A DNA stretch of 10,199 nt from Saccoglossus kowalevskii (Eukaryota > Hemichordata > Enteropneusta > Harrimaniidae). Positions within the stretch are counted from its first letter, which is position 1, and every line of letters starts with the position of its first letter. Shown one piece after another: positions 1 to 7,929 of this stretch. The translations under genes were made by a program, and so were the position numbers. The notes below the pieces were generated by a model. It saw only the letters and a list, made by a program, of their open reading frames with translations, searched no databases and was not told the DNA's origin. Location of the stretch: the NCBI RefSeq assembly GCF_000003605.2, contig NW_003108095.1:32380-42578 (forward strand). The letters are read 5' to 3'.

Positions 1-706
1 CATGGATGGATTTGTCAAATTGGTACATACATAAACATAATAGGACCTTGATGCACGTCTTTTTTTTCGGATCAAGTTCGAAATGGCCGACTGGCGGCCA
101 TTTTGTTAAAGAATTCAGTTCTGGATCCGTATCCAAGACATGTCTGGATTGATCAAGTTCAAACTTCACACACACATGGTACATCATGTCACAAATAGAT
201 ATGTGCATTTGTTTCATGATCTGCTTAACAATAGCGGAATGATGGCCATTTTAAGGCCGAAAATGCATCAAAATCACGTATTTTCACAATTCCAGAATCG
301 GATCTCAGTCATGCATGGATGGATTTTGTTCAGATTTAGCACAATGTGTTGTACATATGCAGGTGCATTTCGGTCATGATCTGCTTTGAATGTATATGTC
401 ACTCAAATATGAACGGAACGGGTACGTGTCATTGACAATGACTTGTTATATTTAAATTTTATATATTCGTTATACATCATGTTATATATATACATGTATT
501 CAAAATGGCTGATTTTGAATGCTGTTCCAGAGCAATATCTCTCAATATGGACATGTACTTGTTTGACGATCAGATACAACTGTCAATCATTTTAATGTTA
601 AAAAATCATATTCCTGACATGGTTATATTCCAGCTATATTACTATAAACAAAACTATATATCTTACATGTGATAACTAACGGGGACTGTGCCATGCATGG
701 CTTGTG
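1..706. repeat. Dispersed degenerate repeat, copy 1 (longest)
   Basis: The block shares long stretches with 4338-4696. The best conserved part runs from about 465 to 706 and matches about 4485 to 4696. It includes 'atacatgtattcaaaatggc', 'ccagagcaatatctctcaat' and 'gggactgtgccatgcatggc'. Copy 1 carries about 50 extra bases after 'caatatggaca' that copy 2 lacks. The first 430 bases also look like two or three diverged sub-units: 'gatcaagttc', 'tgcatttgtttcatgatctg' and 'ggccatttt' recur near 70-110, 148-276 and 311-401. Short reading frames inside (for example 140-379 and 669-863) show no protein features and are treated as chance. The element class is unknown, and the left border lies outside the window. 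Confidence 0.75.
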
Positions 707-1319
707 TATAAATGTCTTTGGTATTTGGTATCCAGTGAAGCATGTATTGACCATTGCTACTATGCAGAGAATGCTTGTAGCAAAAGTTCATCTAGATTTT
801 ATTAACCGTTTATGTGATTGTATTGGAAAATTAATATCTATAACATTTACCTTAAACATATAATAAAATGGTATATAATCAACCAAAACAAACATAATGT
901 ACTTAGGTATAATATTACTTAAACAAAATTTGCAGGTAATTGACAATATTTTAAAACAAAGTAGGTAATGATTGACAGTTGTTCAAATTTTACATCATCC
1001 AGGGCAAACTGATTGACAAAATCTGTGTTTTTACTGTAATGATGTCATTATTTTCAGAACTAGATTACCTTTGTCACTAATCCTGGGTGTGTGACTTCTT
1101 TCCTACAATTTTTAACCCATATATTGTGTACTCCATTTTTTTGTAGAACATTTTAGGCATTTATAAAATAGTGACCCAATATATTCGTAAGTTCCATAAA
1201 AATACGCAATATTTTGATATTACAGCTACTGTAATACTGGGTGTCAAACAGTCTATTGTGTAGGAATGATAAATGGATTTAAATTCAATCTAATTTACTT
1301 CATGCATTAGTTTAATTGG

Positions 1320-1337
1320 ATGTTGCTATAGCAACAT
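1320..1337. promoter_or_regulatory. 18-bp perfect palindrome resembling an RFX X-box
   Basis: ATGTTGCTATAGCAACAT is its own reverse complement. The inner 14 bases GTTGCTATAGCAAC fit the X-box layout GTNRCC-spacer-RGYAAC bound by RFX factors, which control ciliary and neuronal genes in animals. The layout match is visible, but binding is inference. The site lies in probable intron, far from any promoter I can identify. Confidence 0.4.
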
Positions 1338-1858
1338 AGATGTCTACATGAATAAAGACAATAAATTGTTTAAAAAATTCTTTGTCCTTTTAGAAGAAAT
1401 GTCAATTTGATTTTATAGTCTAATTTTATGTTGTTTGTCATATAAATCTATCCATGTTTTTTGAGAATATACTGGAAAATTGAATACATTGGGCTATATT
1501 AATTATTATTACATATATACTATAAAAACTAATTTTTGATAATTTTTGTTCTATTAGTAGCACATTCACTTATGTCAATGATAGAAGAGAGTCTGTGATC
1601 TGAATAAGTTGTATAATGAATTATCTCAACACAATAATTGTAATTGTTAGTTTATGAAGGCTTTTATTAGAACAAATACAATAATTTTTAAAATAGAATA
1701 CAAAATTGTCGTGAAATCTTGATGGATTAACTACTCATTATAACATTTTTTGATTACAATTGTTTAAATTTAAATACTTTACACCCACTTTTATGATGGA
1801 TTCATGGCAATTAAAGTAATCAAGTAATACGTGGGCTGTAATAAATACAGCAGCTAAA

Positions 1859-1927
1859 AGATTGGCAAAACATCTACCCTGTCGAAAGCCAAACATCACT
1901 GAAAAATCCTGTGGATTCGGTTGTGAC
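1859..1927. repeat. Dispersed repeat, pair member 1
   Basis: This shares the exact 16-mer AGCCAAACATCACTGA (1887-1902) with 6009-6024. Similarity extends on both sides: 'agattggcaaaacatc' against 'ggattcgcaagatatc' upstream, and CTGT...TTC.GTTGTGA downstream. Together these mark two diverged copies of one repeat. A minus-strand reading frame of 64 codons crosses it, but the second copy is not open in the equivalent frame, so coding is unlikely. Confidence 0.55.
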
Positions 1928-1983
1928 AGCATTGTTGTTTGAATGAGTATTGTTCCAAAGTCTTATCTCTGACATTTCATGAC

Positions 1984-2090
1984 TTAATACATAAATGTAC
2001 ATGTATGCACATTAATTTGTTTGATGATCTGATTCAAGATGGCCGACTGGTCTCCATTTTAATAGTAAAATGCAACAAAATCAAATTTGC
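1984..2090. repeat. Dispersed degenerate repeat, short fragment
   Basis: The order of words here matches the second sub-unit of the repeat near 190-290: 'atgtgcat' or 'atgcacat', then 'tgtttgatgatctg', 'atggcc', 'ccattttaa', and 'aaaatgcaacaaaatca' against 'aaaatgcatcaaaatca'. 'gatggccgactgg' also matches the word near 85-97. The fragment ends about 60 bases before exon A. Confidence 0.55.
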
Positions 2091-2153
2091 ATTTGGTAGT
2101 GCATTGTAAAATCATACATTGTTATTTAATTTCATGATTTGTTTTTCTTACAG

Positions 2154-2319
2154 ATTGTGTATCGCTGGATATTCCTTTATCGCCCGTCCCCAATAGTTTG
2201 AATCATCTTGGTTCAAGCATTAGTTTGTCAGCTTCTCTCAGTGGTGTGGACCCAAATGGCTTGCTAGCGCCCTCATTGACCAATGGTCAGGTTTCACAAG
2301 GTCTCAGACAGAGAAGCAG
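2154..2319 (+). CDS. Internal exon A of an unrecognised Ser/Pro-rich protein
   Basis: The exon is 166 nt, preceded by a pyrimidine tract ending in CAG and followed by GTATGT. Only one frame is open: two bases complete a split codon, then 54 codons follow, then AG is left over for the next exon (phase 1 in, phase 2 out). Counting the first complete codon as residue 1 (Cys), the peptide is rich in Ser, Leu, Asn and Gly. It starts CVSLDIPLSPVPNSLNHLG and ends with QRS before the split Arg. Residues 36-49 (LLAPSLTNGQVSQG) are closely echoed in exon B at 94-107. There is no transmembrane segment or catalytic motif, and the stretch looks disordered. I do not recognise the family. It could be a cytoplasmic linker or tail of a larger protein. 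The exon call rests on splice sites, the open frame and phase agreement with exons B and C. Confidence 0.87.
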
Positions 2320-3160
2320 GTATGTTTGTTAGCCTACTGTTTATTATTCTGATCAATAAGAAGGAATTTTCTCTGGAAAAATCATGCCACAAATTGTTGG
2401 GTTTTTATAAGAGCTTTTAAAGGGTGGTGATTGACATGCCATGTATTTGTCAGATGCTAGTTGATTTTGACCAGTTCACTCCATATTCACACTCCCTATA
2501 CTTCATTTGTAAATATCATGAAATTAGTCCAAATCTTTTGGTATACTCCCTTTGGGTGGTTATTCCTTAATTATAACCATAAGGAAATTACAATTCTTTT
2601 TTAATTTTATAAAAATAAAGTTATGAAATAAAATAGAAGTTGAGTAGTTAAATCAGTGTTTGTCTCTTTTTGTTGTTTTTTTATCTCATGTACTGTAAAA
2701 TAATTTTCGCTGAAAAGACTTTTTGGATTATATTCAGGGATTTTATTTTCACTGATTTTTGATGAGTTGAATGTAAAATATAGGAAAAAGGGTATATTTG
2801 CTGGATTTTATTTTCACTGAATCATTCCTTCAGCGAAAATAAAGTATACAACAGTAGAAATGGCATGGTGTTAAAAATCAACTTTTTAATTCTGTTTTTA
2901 GAAATTATTGTACTTTCTATTGCATTGTTCAAGTTGGTGTCTATCATTTGTATATGTTTGACAATTTCTGATTGATTTTGGTTATTTATCTACATGATAC
3001 TGACAACCCTGCTTTCTGATCTTTGAACTCAAACTGCCCATCAACATAAAGCTGGTTACATTTTAAAAGGATACTTACATACCTGTACTTTGTAATGACT
3101 CAAAATGCCTTTAGTTTTCGCATGACTAGTTTAAGACATTATAAATATTTCACTTTTCAG
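2320..3160 (+). other. Intron between exons A and B (841 bp, phase 2)
   Basis: It starts GTATGT and ends 'cacttttcag', and it splits an AG|A arginine codon. It is AT-rich and contains a MITE-like element at 2691-2856. Nothing else was recognised in it. Confidence 0.85.
2691..2856. mobile_element. MITE-like element with TACTGT/ACAGTA ends (166 bp)
   Basis: The left end begins TACTGTAAAATAATTTTCGC and the right end finishes in ACAGTA. TTTTCGCTGAA near the left end (2704-2714) pairs with TTCAGCGAAAA near the right end (2829-2839). Inside, the exact 18-mer GGATTTTATTTTCACTGA occurs twice in direct orientation (2738-2755 and 2803-2820), 65 bp apart. There is no coding capacity. If the outer TA bases are a target duplication, the element proper runs CTGT...ACAG, as in TA-targeting DNA transposons. 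A related copy lies at 6336-6521. Confidence 0.65.
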
Positions 3161-3475
3161 ATGCAACACTGCAAATGACAGCCTCTTACCTCCCAGTTTA
3201 GCTCACATGCTTGCCAACAAAAGACATAGTCTACCAGTACCTGGCAAAGTTGACTACTTAACACCTACTGCTCCGTTGTTGGCGCCAACACTGTCAAATG
3301 GGAAACTTTCAAATGGCAATGTCAAACATGACAACAGTAGGTCCAAATCACAACCTAGTTCCCCTATCAGATCAAAATCACCATGGGAACGATTATTTGG
3401 TAGCAAAAAGGACCGACAACCTTCGGTTATAAGCAGTGTTAGTGGACTAAGTGACTTTAGCGGAAGTGCTGCAAG
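3161..3475 (+). CDS. Internal exon B: basic, phosphosite-rich segment
   Basis: The exon is 315 nt, between 'cacttttcag' and GTAAGT-like 'gtaagtta'. One base completes the Arg codon from exon A, 104 codons follow, and AG is left over (phase 2 on both sides). The encoded residues are 56-159 of the joined fragment. Visible features in order are KRHSLP (75-80), LLAPTLSNGKLSNG (94-107, echoing exon A), RSKSQP (115-120), which exactly fits the 14-3-3 mode-1 pattern RSxSxP, RSKSP (125-129), WERLFGSKK (130-138), and a Ser/Gly-rich tail. There is no membrane segment, so this is probably a disordered cytosolic region regulated by phosphorylation. An ATG at 3207 is internal to the exon and should not be taken as a gene start. 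The exon is divisible by three with symmetric phases, so skipping it would keep the frame. The protein family is not recognised. Confidence 0.93.
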
Positions 3476-3535
3476 GTAAGTTACTTTTAAAGTATCTTCA
3501 ACACTTACCCCACAATCACAACTTTATTCACAACA

Positions 3536-3549
3536 GCGCCATCTTGTGG
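3536..3549 (-). promoter_or_regulatory. CTCF-like motif, minus orientation
   Basis: The reverse complement reads CCACAAGATGGCGC. It matches the CTCF core CCASYAGRKGGCRS at 13 of 14 positions, with A in place of Y at position 5. It lies 60 bases into the intron after exon B. The match is visible in the sequence, but occupancy is inference. Confidence 0.4.
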
Positions 3550-4337
3550 TGGTAAAGAGAAAAGCACCAATTCAGATTGGTTGTATACATGTAACATTGC
3601 CTAAATTATGCAGTCTTTTCCACAGACTTGATATTAAAGTGTCACAACTAATTTGCATAATTATAATTACATATTAATCAGTTCCCCAAACAAACTGACA
3701 ATGAGGTAATATAATTCCATATTACTATGTTGTTGTTGTTATTGTGAATGAAGTTAATGAGTGCATTTTTCATATTTTTATTATGCATATCTGAAAAGTA
3801 TTCATGTAAAAAGTGAAATAATAAATGCAAAGGAATTTCAATAGACAGTTTTTCAAGATGAAATAGTTCTAAATGTATATACTTTCCATGATCCATAAAA
3901 TATGTTTATCCAGGAAGGTAACTGATTTATCATTATTTTGTCTACAAGAAGTTATAGCAGTCAAAGACAGGAGTCTTTTACTTATAAAACTAGCCTACAT
4001 TCTGTCTATGAGTTTGTGAGTTTATCACAGTAAGATGAAAAATCAGAAATTGACAATGACACATTTGACATGTATTTATAATGTAATGGTAACTACACAT
4101 TTGGCTGCCTTGTCTGTAATGGAATAAAACATGTCACACTTTACAGTAGTTCATTCAATGTATCATCTTTTCGAAATTATTTCTTTTGGAAACCAAGACT
4201 TATGTTTTGGGCTTCACTCGTGTGTGCATCAATTGTCTTTTTTCAGACATTCCTGGATTAATATTATTCATTAGTCCCTGTTCTGACGCCATTTTTGTGC
4301 AAAAAAAATCATCAAATATCAAGCATTTATGGCATTT

Positions 4338-4696
4338 ATGAATAGATTTCGTTCAAACTTGGTACATACATTAGACATAACGAGTTCTGATGCAAAATAG
4401 CTGACTGGCGGCCATTTTGTTTTAATGATTGGGCTTCTAGAGCCATATCTCTGAGATGCTTTGACTGATTACGTTCAAATTTTTAATATTCATTATACAT
4501 CATGTTATAGATATATACATGTATTCAAAATGGCTGATTTTGAATGCTGTTCCAGAGCAATATCTCTCAATATGGACAAAAAAAATCATCGAAATCATAT
4601 TCCTGACATGGTTATATTCCTGCTATATTACTATTAACAAAAATATATATCTTAAATTCGATCACTAACAGGGACTGTGCCATGCATGGCTTGTTT
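4338..4696. repeat. Dispersed degenerate repeat, copy 2
   Basis: This is homologous to 1-706. The first part ('ttggtacatacatt', 'gactggcggccattttgtt') corresponds to about 20-110. The second part (about 4485-4696) is nearly collinear with 465-706. It has an internal deletion of about 50 bases after 'caatatggaca' and lacks the middle sub-units. After 'catgcatggcttgt' the two copies diverge, which suggests the right border is near 4696. The left border may lie further upstream, since 4262-4337 has a similar style but no clear match in this window. Confidence 0.72.
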
Positions 4697-5052
4697 AAAT
4701 TTGATATTACCAGAGTTTCAATCTTGGAATTCTAATGAAGGTCCAAAATTGATTTATTACGGTTTTGTTAAATTGGGACTATTTGCTGCTACATTGTTTT
4801 TGTTTAAGCATCTTCCTGTGTACTTTTTCTGTTGTCTTGAGTGTTACTTGGATGTCACAGCCTTATTTGTTGGCAGATCTGTAAACTGCTGTGTGGGAAC
4901 TTCTTGCTAATATAAACCTACCAATGCTACCTTATATGTTGGCAAAATATTATGTTTTTATCTGAAAAATACTTTTGAAAAACCAGTTACTTTTTACTTT
5001 GACAAATTGAATTTTTATGGTAATGTGAACTAAGAAAGATTTTATATAATGT

Positions 5053-5066
5053 GCCTTAGAGGGCGC
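5053..5066 (+). promoter_or_regulatory. CTCF-like motif, plus orientation (partial)
   Basis: GCCTTAGAGGGCGC matches the CTCF core perfectly from position 5 onward (YAGRKGGCRS) but poorly in the first four positions. It is followed by TGTTA, just as the site at 3536-3549 is followed by TGTTG on its own strand. The two may be binding sites or debris of one repeat family. Confidence 0.27.
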
Positions 5067-5975
5067 TGTTACTTTATGCTATAAAGAATGCTGGTATGAG
5101 AAAGATTTTCAGAATTGAACTTTATTCTCAAATAAAAAAACATAAATTAATATAAGAAAGGTCCTAAAAAAAATAATTTCTATGATAAGGCCCTCAAATG
5201 ATTTAGCTTAACGATCTTTTTTAGCTTAATTAATGTACTGAAAGTGTTGGCCTTTTTAAAATTAGAAACATTAGAGAACCTCTAAGAATAAGTTCAGTGA
5301 GCTCTATTTCAAAATATAATGTTGTAAATTATTTGTGTGATAAATTTAACACATTTCTGATAACTTAAATTGCGTAAGGATCACCTACCTATATCACTGA
5401 TCTAATTTGATTTCCAAGTGTTTGAAAATTCACCGTAAATAGAGTATTTAAGTGGTAAATTGAATTCAGTGAGGTTTTGTATTCCTCTTTTACTGATGAG
5501 GCATTTAATTACAAGTGTTATGGATAATGGTTTTCCTAAGTGATGGTGGTATGACTAGTACATGAATAACAGTTGCACACTTTTATGCACCGCTGGCTAA
5601 AAATTAATCACCACTGACAGACTCAGTGCTTGAAATACTGGGCTTTTATACATTGTTTTCCCCTGTGTGTCTGATTATTTTACGACCTAGAAAAACAAAT
5701 ATTTTTACATTAAATTTTCTTTTTTTACTATTATGTGATGTTGTATAATATCAATATTTGTTTTATTTCTGGGCATCTAATAACCACTTGCCAATGGCAA
5801 ATTATTGTTAGATTCTGTCACTTTGACCACTCTTTACTTAGCTATGACTAAGTTTCGACTAATTTTTAAACGTGGGCATCAAAAACAAGTGACCAACCAC
5901 AGAAAGGTAAATTGAACACAAGGAAAACATATTGTTGTATGGTCAGCATGTGTTAAGTATCGGTAGTATGTGTAC

Positions 5976-6053
5976 AGGATTCGCAAGATATCAGCATGCT
6001 TAGCCGATAGCCAAACATCACTGAGCAGTACTGTTCTATAGCTTCAGTTGTGA
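5976..6053. repeat. Dispersed repeat, pair member 2
   Basis: This is the diverged partner of 1859-1927, sharing AGCCAAACATCACTGA (6009-6024) and flanking similarity ending in TTCAGTTGTGA. Both copies are in the same orientation, in separate non-coding stretches of the same gene region. Confidence 0.55.
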
Positions 6054-6256
6054 GTCACAGAATCGCTTGCGGAATTCACTATTTATTGATCAAAATTTAA
6101 TTTTATTACAAATTCAGTATTCAATGTAAAGCATTTTCCGCTAAGACTTGTCTAAGATGCACGCCAGACTCTTGTTTCCTGTATAGCCATTAGGTCAATC
6201 CAATTTGAATTGATAGGATGACTATTTTACTTATTTTGTTATCACAGCTTTTGAGT

Positions 6257-6423
6257 AAGGCTTAATTATTTACTGGGTTATTTCACTGGCAGATGTGCTA
6301 ACTTAAAACCCTGTGAATATTTCATCAGTGTTAAATACTGTAAAAGGATTAATTATTCACTGAGTCTTAATTTTGCTTATTTCACTGACTGGAAAATGCG
6401 CTAAATTAAAACCCAGTGAATAT
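6257..6423. repeat. Diverged tandem duplication overlapping a MITE-like element
   Basis: Segment 6257-6320 and segment 6343-6423 share the same word order: 'ttaattatt.actg.g', 'ttatttcactg.c', 'atg.gctaa', and TTAAAACCC.GTGAATAT (6303-6320 and 6406-6423). A further diverged copy of the last word lies at 6471-6488. The second segment is inside the element at 6336-6521, so the first looks like an extra unit to its left. Confidence 0.55.
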
Positions 6424-6521
6424 GGAAAATTTAGCATAAAACACATTATCTAAATGATAAAACCGTGAATTTAACACCCAATGAATATGCCTGAAATGCT
6501 AAATCAATAAATTTTACAGTA
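6336..6521. mobile_element. MITE-like element with TACTGTAAAA/TTTTACAGTA ends (186 bp)
   Basis: TACTGTAAAA at 6336-6345 is perfectly inverted as TTTTACAGTA at 6512-6521. The terminal TA on each side could be the target duplication. Internal words of the type TTAAAACCCAGTGAATAT (6406-6423) and TTAACACCCAATGAATAT (6471-6488) repeat at a 65-bp interval. This is the same interval as the internal direct repeat of the element at 2691-2856. There is no reading frame of note. It is probably the same non-autonomous family as 2691-2856, though diverged. Confidence 0.68.
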
Positions 6522-6755
6522 CTTCATAGGTCATTTGTGTTTAGCACAATTCTAAAGCAGAATTCAAACAGCAATTATACAGAATGGAATTTATTGTTAC
6601 AGTAGTGAAGACAGTTAAGTACTTTTAAACGAAATGATGCATCAGGTTTTGGGTACAGCTGTTTGACCTTTAGTAAGTTACATTGTGTTCAAATTTTACA
6701 TTGATGAGACTAAAATGAAACAATAATTGCATATGTTTTTATCTCTTATTTGTAG

Positions 6756-6925
6756 TTTTGATGGAGATGGAAGTTTACCATCAATTCACTCACCTGCTGG
6801 TACAAAACTACGAGACCTTGTGAAATCTGTTACACAGCAAGCAAAGAAACTACGTAAAAATGAAATACACCCAGCACCAGCCATTACACCAGCATCTGAA
6901 CCATCTACACTGGCACCTCCAACAC
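6756..6925 (+). CDS. Internal exon C: basic amphipathic segment plus Pro/Thr-rich tail
   Basis: The exon is 170 nt, preceded by 'cttatttgtag' and followed by GTGAGT. One base completes a Ser codon begun in exon B, 56 codons follow, and one base (C) is left over, so the exit phase is 1. The encoded residues are 161-216 of the joined fragment. They begin FDGDGSLPSIHSP, then TKLRDLVKSVTQQAKKLRKN (176-195), a Lys/Arg-rich stretch able to form an amphipathic helix. A Pro/Ala/Thr-rich run ending LAPPT follows. A basic helix of this kind could bind acidic lipid or calmodulin, but that is inference. Reading past the GTGAGT adds only six codons before a stop (TAA at 6946-6948), so splicing onward is preferred. 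The next exon was not identified. The family is not recognised. Confidence 0.9.
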
Positions 6926-7526
6926 GTGAGTATGATGTTTATGTTTAAATGTTATTTGGTTGTGTGTAGGCGCAACATTTTATTGAGTGATGTGAAGATA
7001 TTGATGATATAAATTCACAAAGCGATTAATTTGTCGCTGGAAACTTTGAAAAGTGTAGTCTACTGAAGTGAGAATTCATACATGTACAGAGTAATAATTC
7101 AAGAAGCCTGGTACCATACAAAACAAGCATTTTGTTATGTCAAGCATAACGTAATGTAATAGGGTTATCTACGGGCTTGCCTGCTCGCGATTAAAACCTC
7201 TATGTACATGACTCTCAATGACATGGTGGAGCAGTGGGATTATGGAGTGCATCTCAAACACAATGTACCACATTATCCGATTCACACTGTTTTTCTGAAG
7301 CCACGTCCATGGCCGTTTCTACGTACCTGTGCGTTATCATGTAAGGAAAAGTTGTAATTTACCTCAGTTAAATTCAGTGATTTGATTGGTTGTGCCAAGG
7401 AGCTGAATCCATCAATCAACATCCTTGTAACGAACACTTGCATCAATTTCAAATTTGAAGCAATAGATGTTGTTGGCTCATATCTCGTCATAGCTCTACT
7501 GACATTAATATATTACCGTTTTGTGA

Positions 7527-7540
7527 TTTGCCATGGAAAC
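7527..7540 (-). promoter_or_regulatory. Weak RFX X-box-like word
   Basis: The reverse complement GTTTCCATGGCAAA differs at two positions from the palindromic X-box GTTGCCATGGCAAC. A match of this quality may arise by chance, so confidence is low. Confidence 0.2.
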
Positions 7541-7845
7541 ATGTCACAACACTTGACTTTGTTATTCATTTACAATGTAAATGCACCAGAGCATGCGCCA
7601 CCGTGTTTGATTTCATCAACTCTGTTTTGAATTCTACCAAGATATAATGGTGAAGGGACAGCCAATTAAAATAAACGTTGACTGGCAAAGATGAACCATA
7701 ACAATTCTAATAAAGGCATCACTTTCAGAGAATTTCAATCTATCCTGCCACCTGAATTACAGTACAATTTGAGTGTTTCATAGTCAAAATTAAAGTAAAT
7801 AAACATTGCATTAAAATGAGTATGAGTAAAACAGTTCAGTACACC

Positions 7846-7871
7846 TACCGGATTCGGCTGATACCCCGCCC
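7846..7871 (+). repeat. Left terminal inverted repeat
   Basis: This matches the reverse complement of 9621-9646 at 25 of 26 positions. The only difference is G versus A at 7856 (GATTCGGCTG against GATTCAGCTG). It is GC-rich against an AT-rich surround. Confidence 0.85.
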
Positions 7872-7882
7872 ATCCTAAACCC

Positions 7883-7929
7883 CGCCCATGGGCGATGTTT
7901 CAAATAGTGGGCGATGTTTTGGTCTACAT
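7883..7929 (+). repeat. Left subterminal motif cluster
   Basis: A 12-bp perfect palindrome CGCCCATGGGCG (7883-7894) overlaps the first GGGCGATGTT (7890-7899). A second GGGCGATGTT starts 19 bases later (7909-7918) and begins a 21-base word, GGGCGATGTTTTGG plus TCTACAT, repeated with three mismatches at 9561-9581. Such clusters near transposon ends often bind transposase, which is inferred here. Confidence 0.65.

Larger units (their letters stand above)
1..2153. other. Non-coding stretch upstream of exon A (probable intron)
   Basis: No coding block with plausible splice borders was found here on either strand. The stretch is AT-rich and ends in a polypyrimidine tract and CAG acceptor just before exon A. 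The acceptor splits a codon after its first base, so at least one upstream exon must lie outside the window. I therefore read this as intron, although its 5' end is not seen. It holds dispersed repeats (1-706, 1859-1927, 1984-2090) and an 18-bp palindrome at 1320-1337. Nothing specific was seen between about 710 and 1310 or between 1340 and 1850. Confidence 0.7.
3476..6755 (+). other. Intron between exons B and C (3,280 bp, phase 2)
   Basis: It starts 'gtaagtta' and ends 'cttatttgtag', and it splits an AG|T serine codon. The intron holds a dispersed repeat (4338-4696), another at 5976-6053, a MITE-like element with a tandem partner (6257-6521), and two CTCF-like motifs. Small reading frames (for example 3678-3896 on the minus strand and 4677-4910 on the plus strand) lack any protein hallmark. 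Nothing further was recognised in 3560-4330 or 5070-5970. Confidence 0.85.

Noticed and set aside
669-863. Plus-strand reading frame starting in the dispersed repeat
   Set aside because: It overlaps the conserved end of the repeat. The copy at 4677-4910 is in a different context with an unrelated peptide, so both are chance frames.
1738-1932. 64-codon minus-strand frame
   Set aside because: It overlaps a dispersed repeat whose second copy is not open in the same frame.
3207-3479. Treating the ATG at 3207 as a start codon of a 90-residue protein
   Set aside because: The frame is open upstream to an acceptor at 3161 and joins exon A in phase. The ATG is an internal methionine.
4677-4910. Cys/Leu/Phe-rich 77-codon frame resembling a membrane peptide
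   Set aside because: It starts within repeat copy 2. The hydrophobic look comes from T-rich composition, and there is no splice or start support.
5788-5800. 13-bp palindrome TTGCCAATGGCAA
   Set aside because: It is short, isolated and without a partner. This is within expectation for a 10-kb AT-rich window.
7202-7357. Short plus-strand open stretch with a protein-like composition (His, Pro, Trp)
   Set aside because: It is only about 51 codons, with no recognisable motif or splice context. It might be a relic of a transposon gene but cannot be supported.
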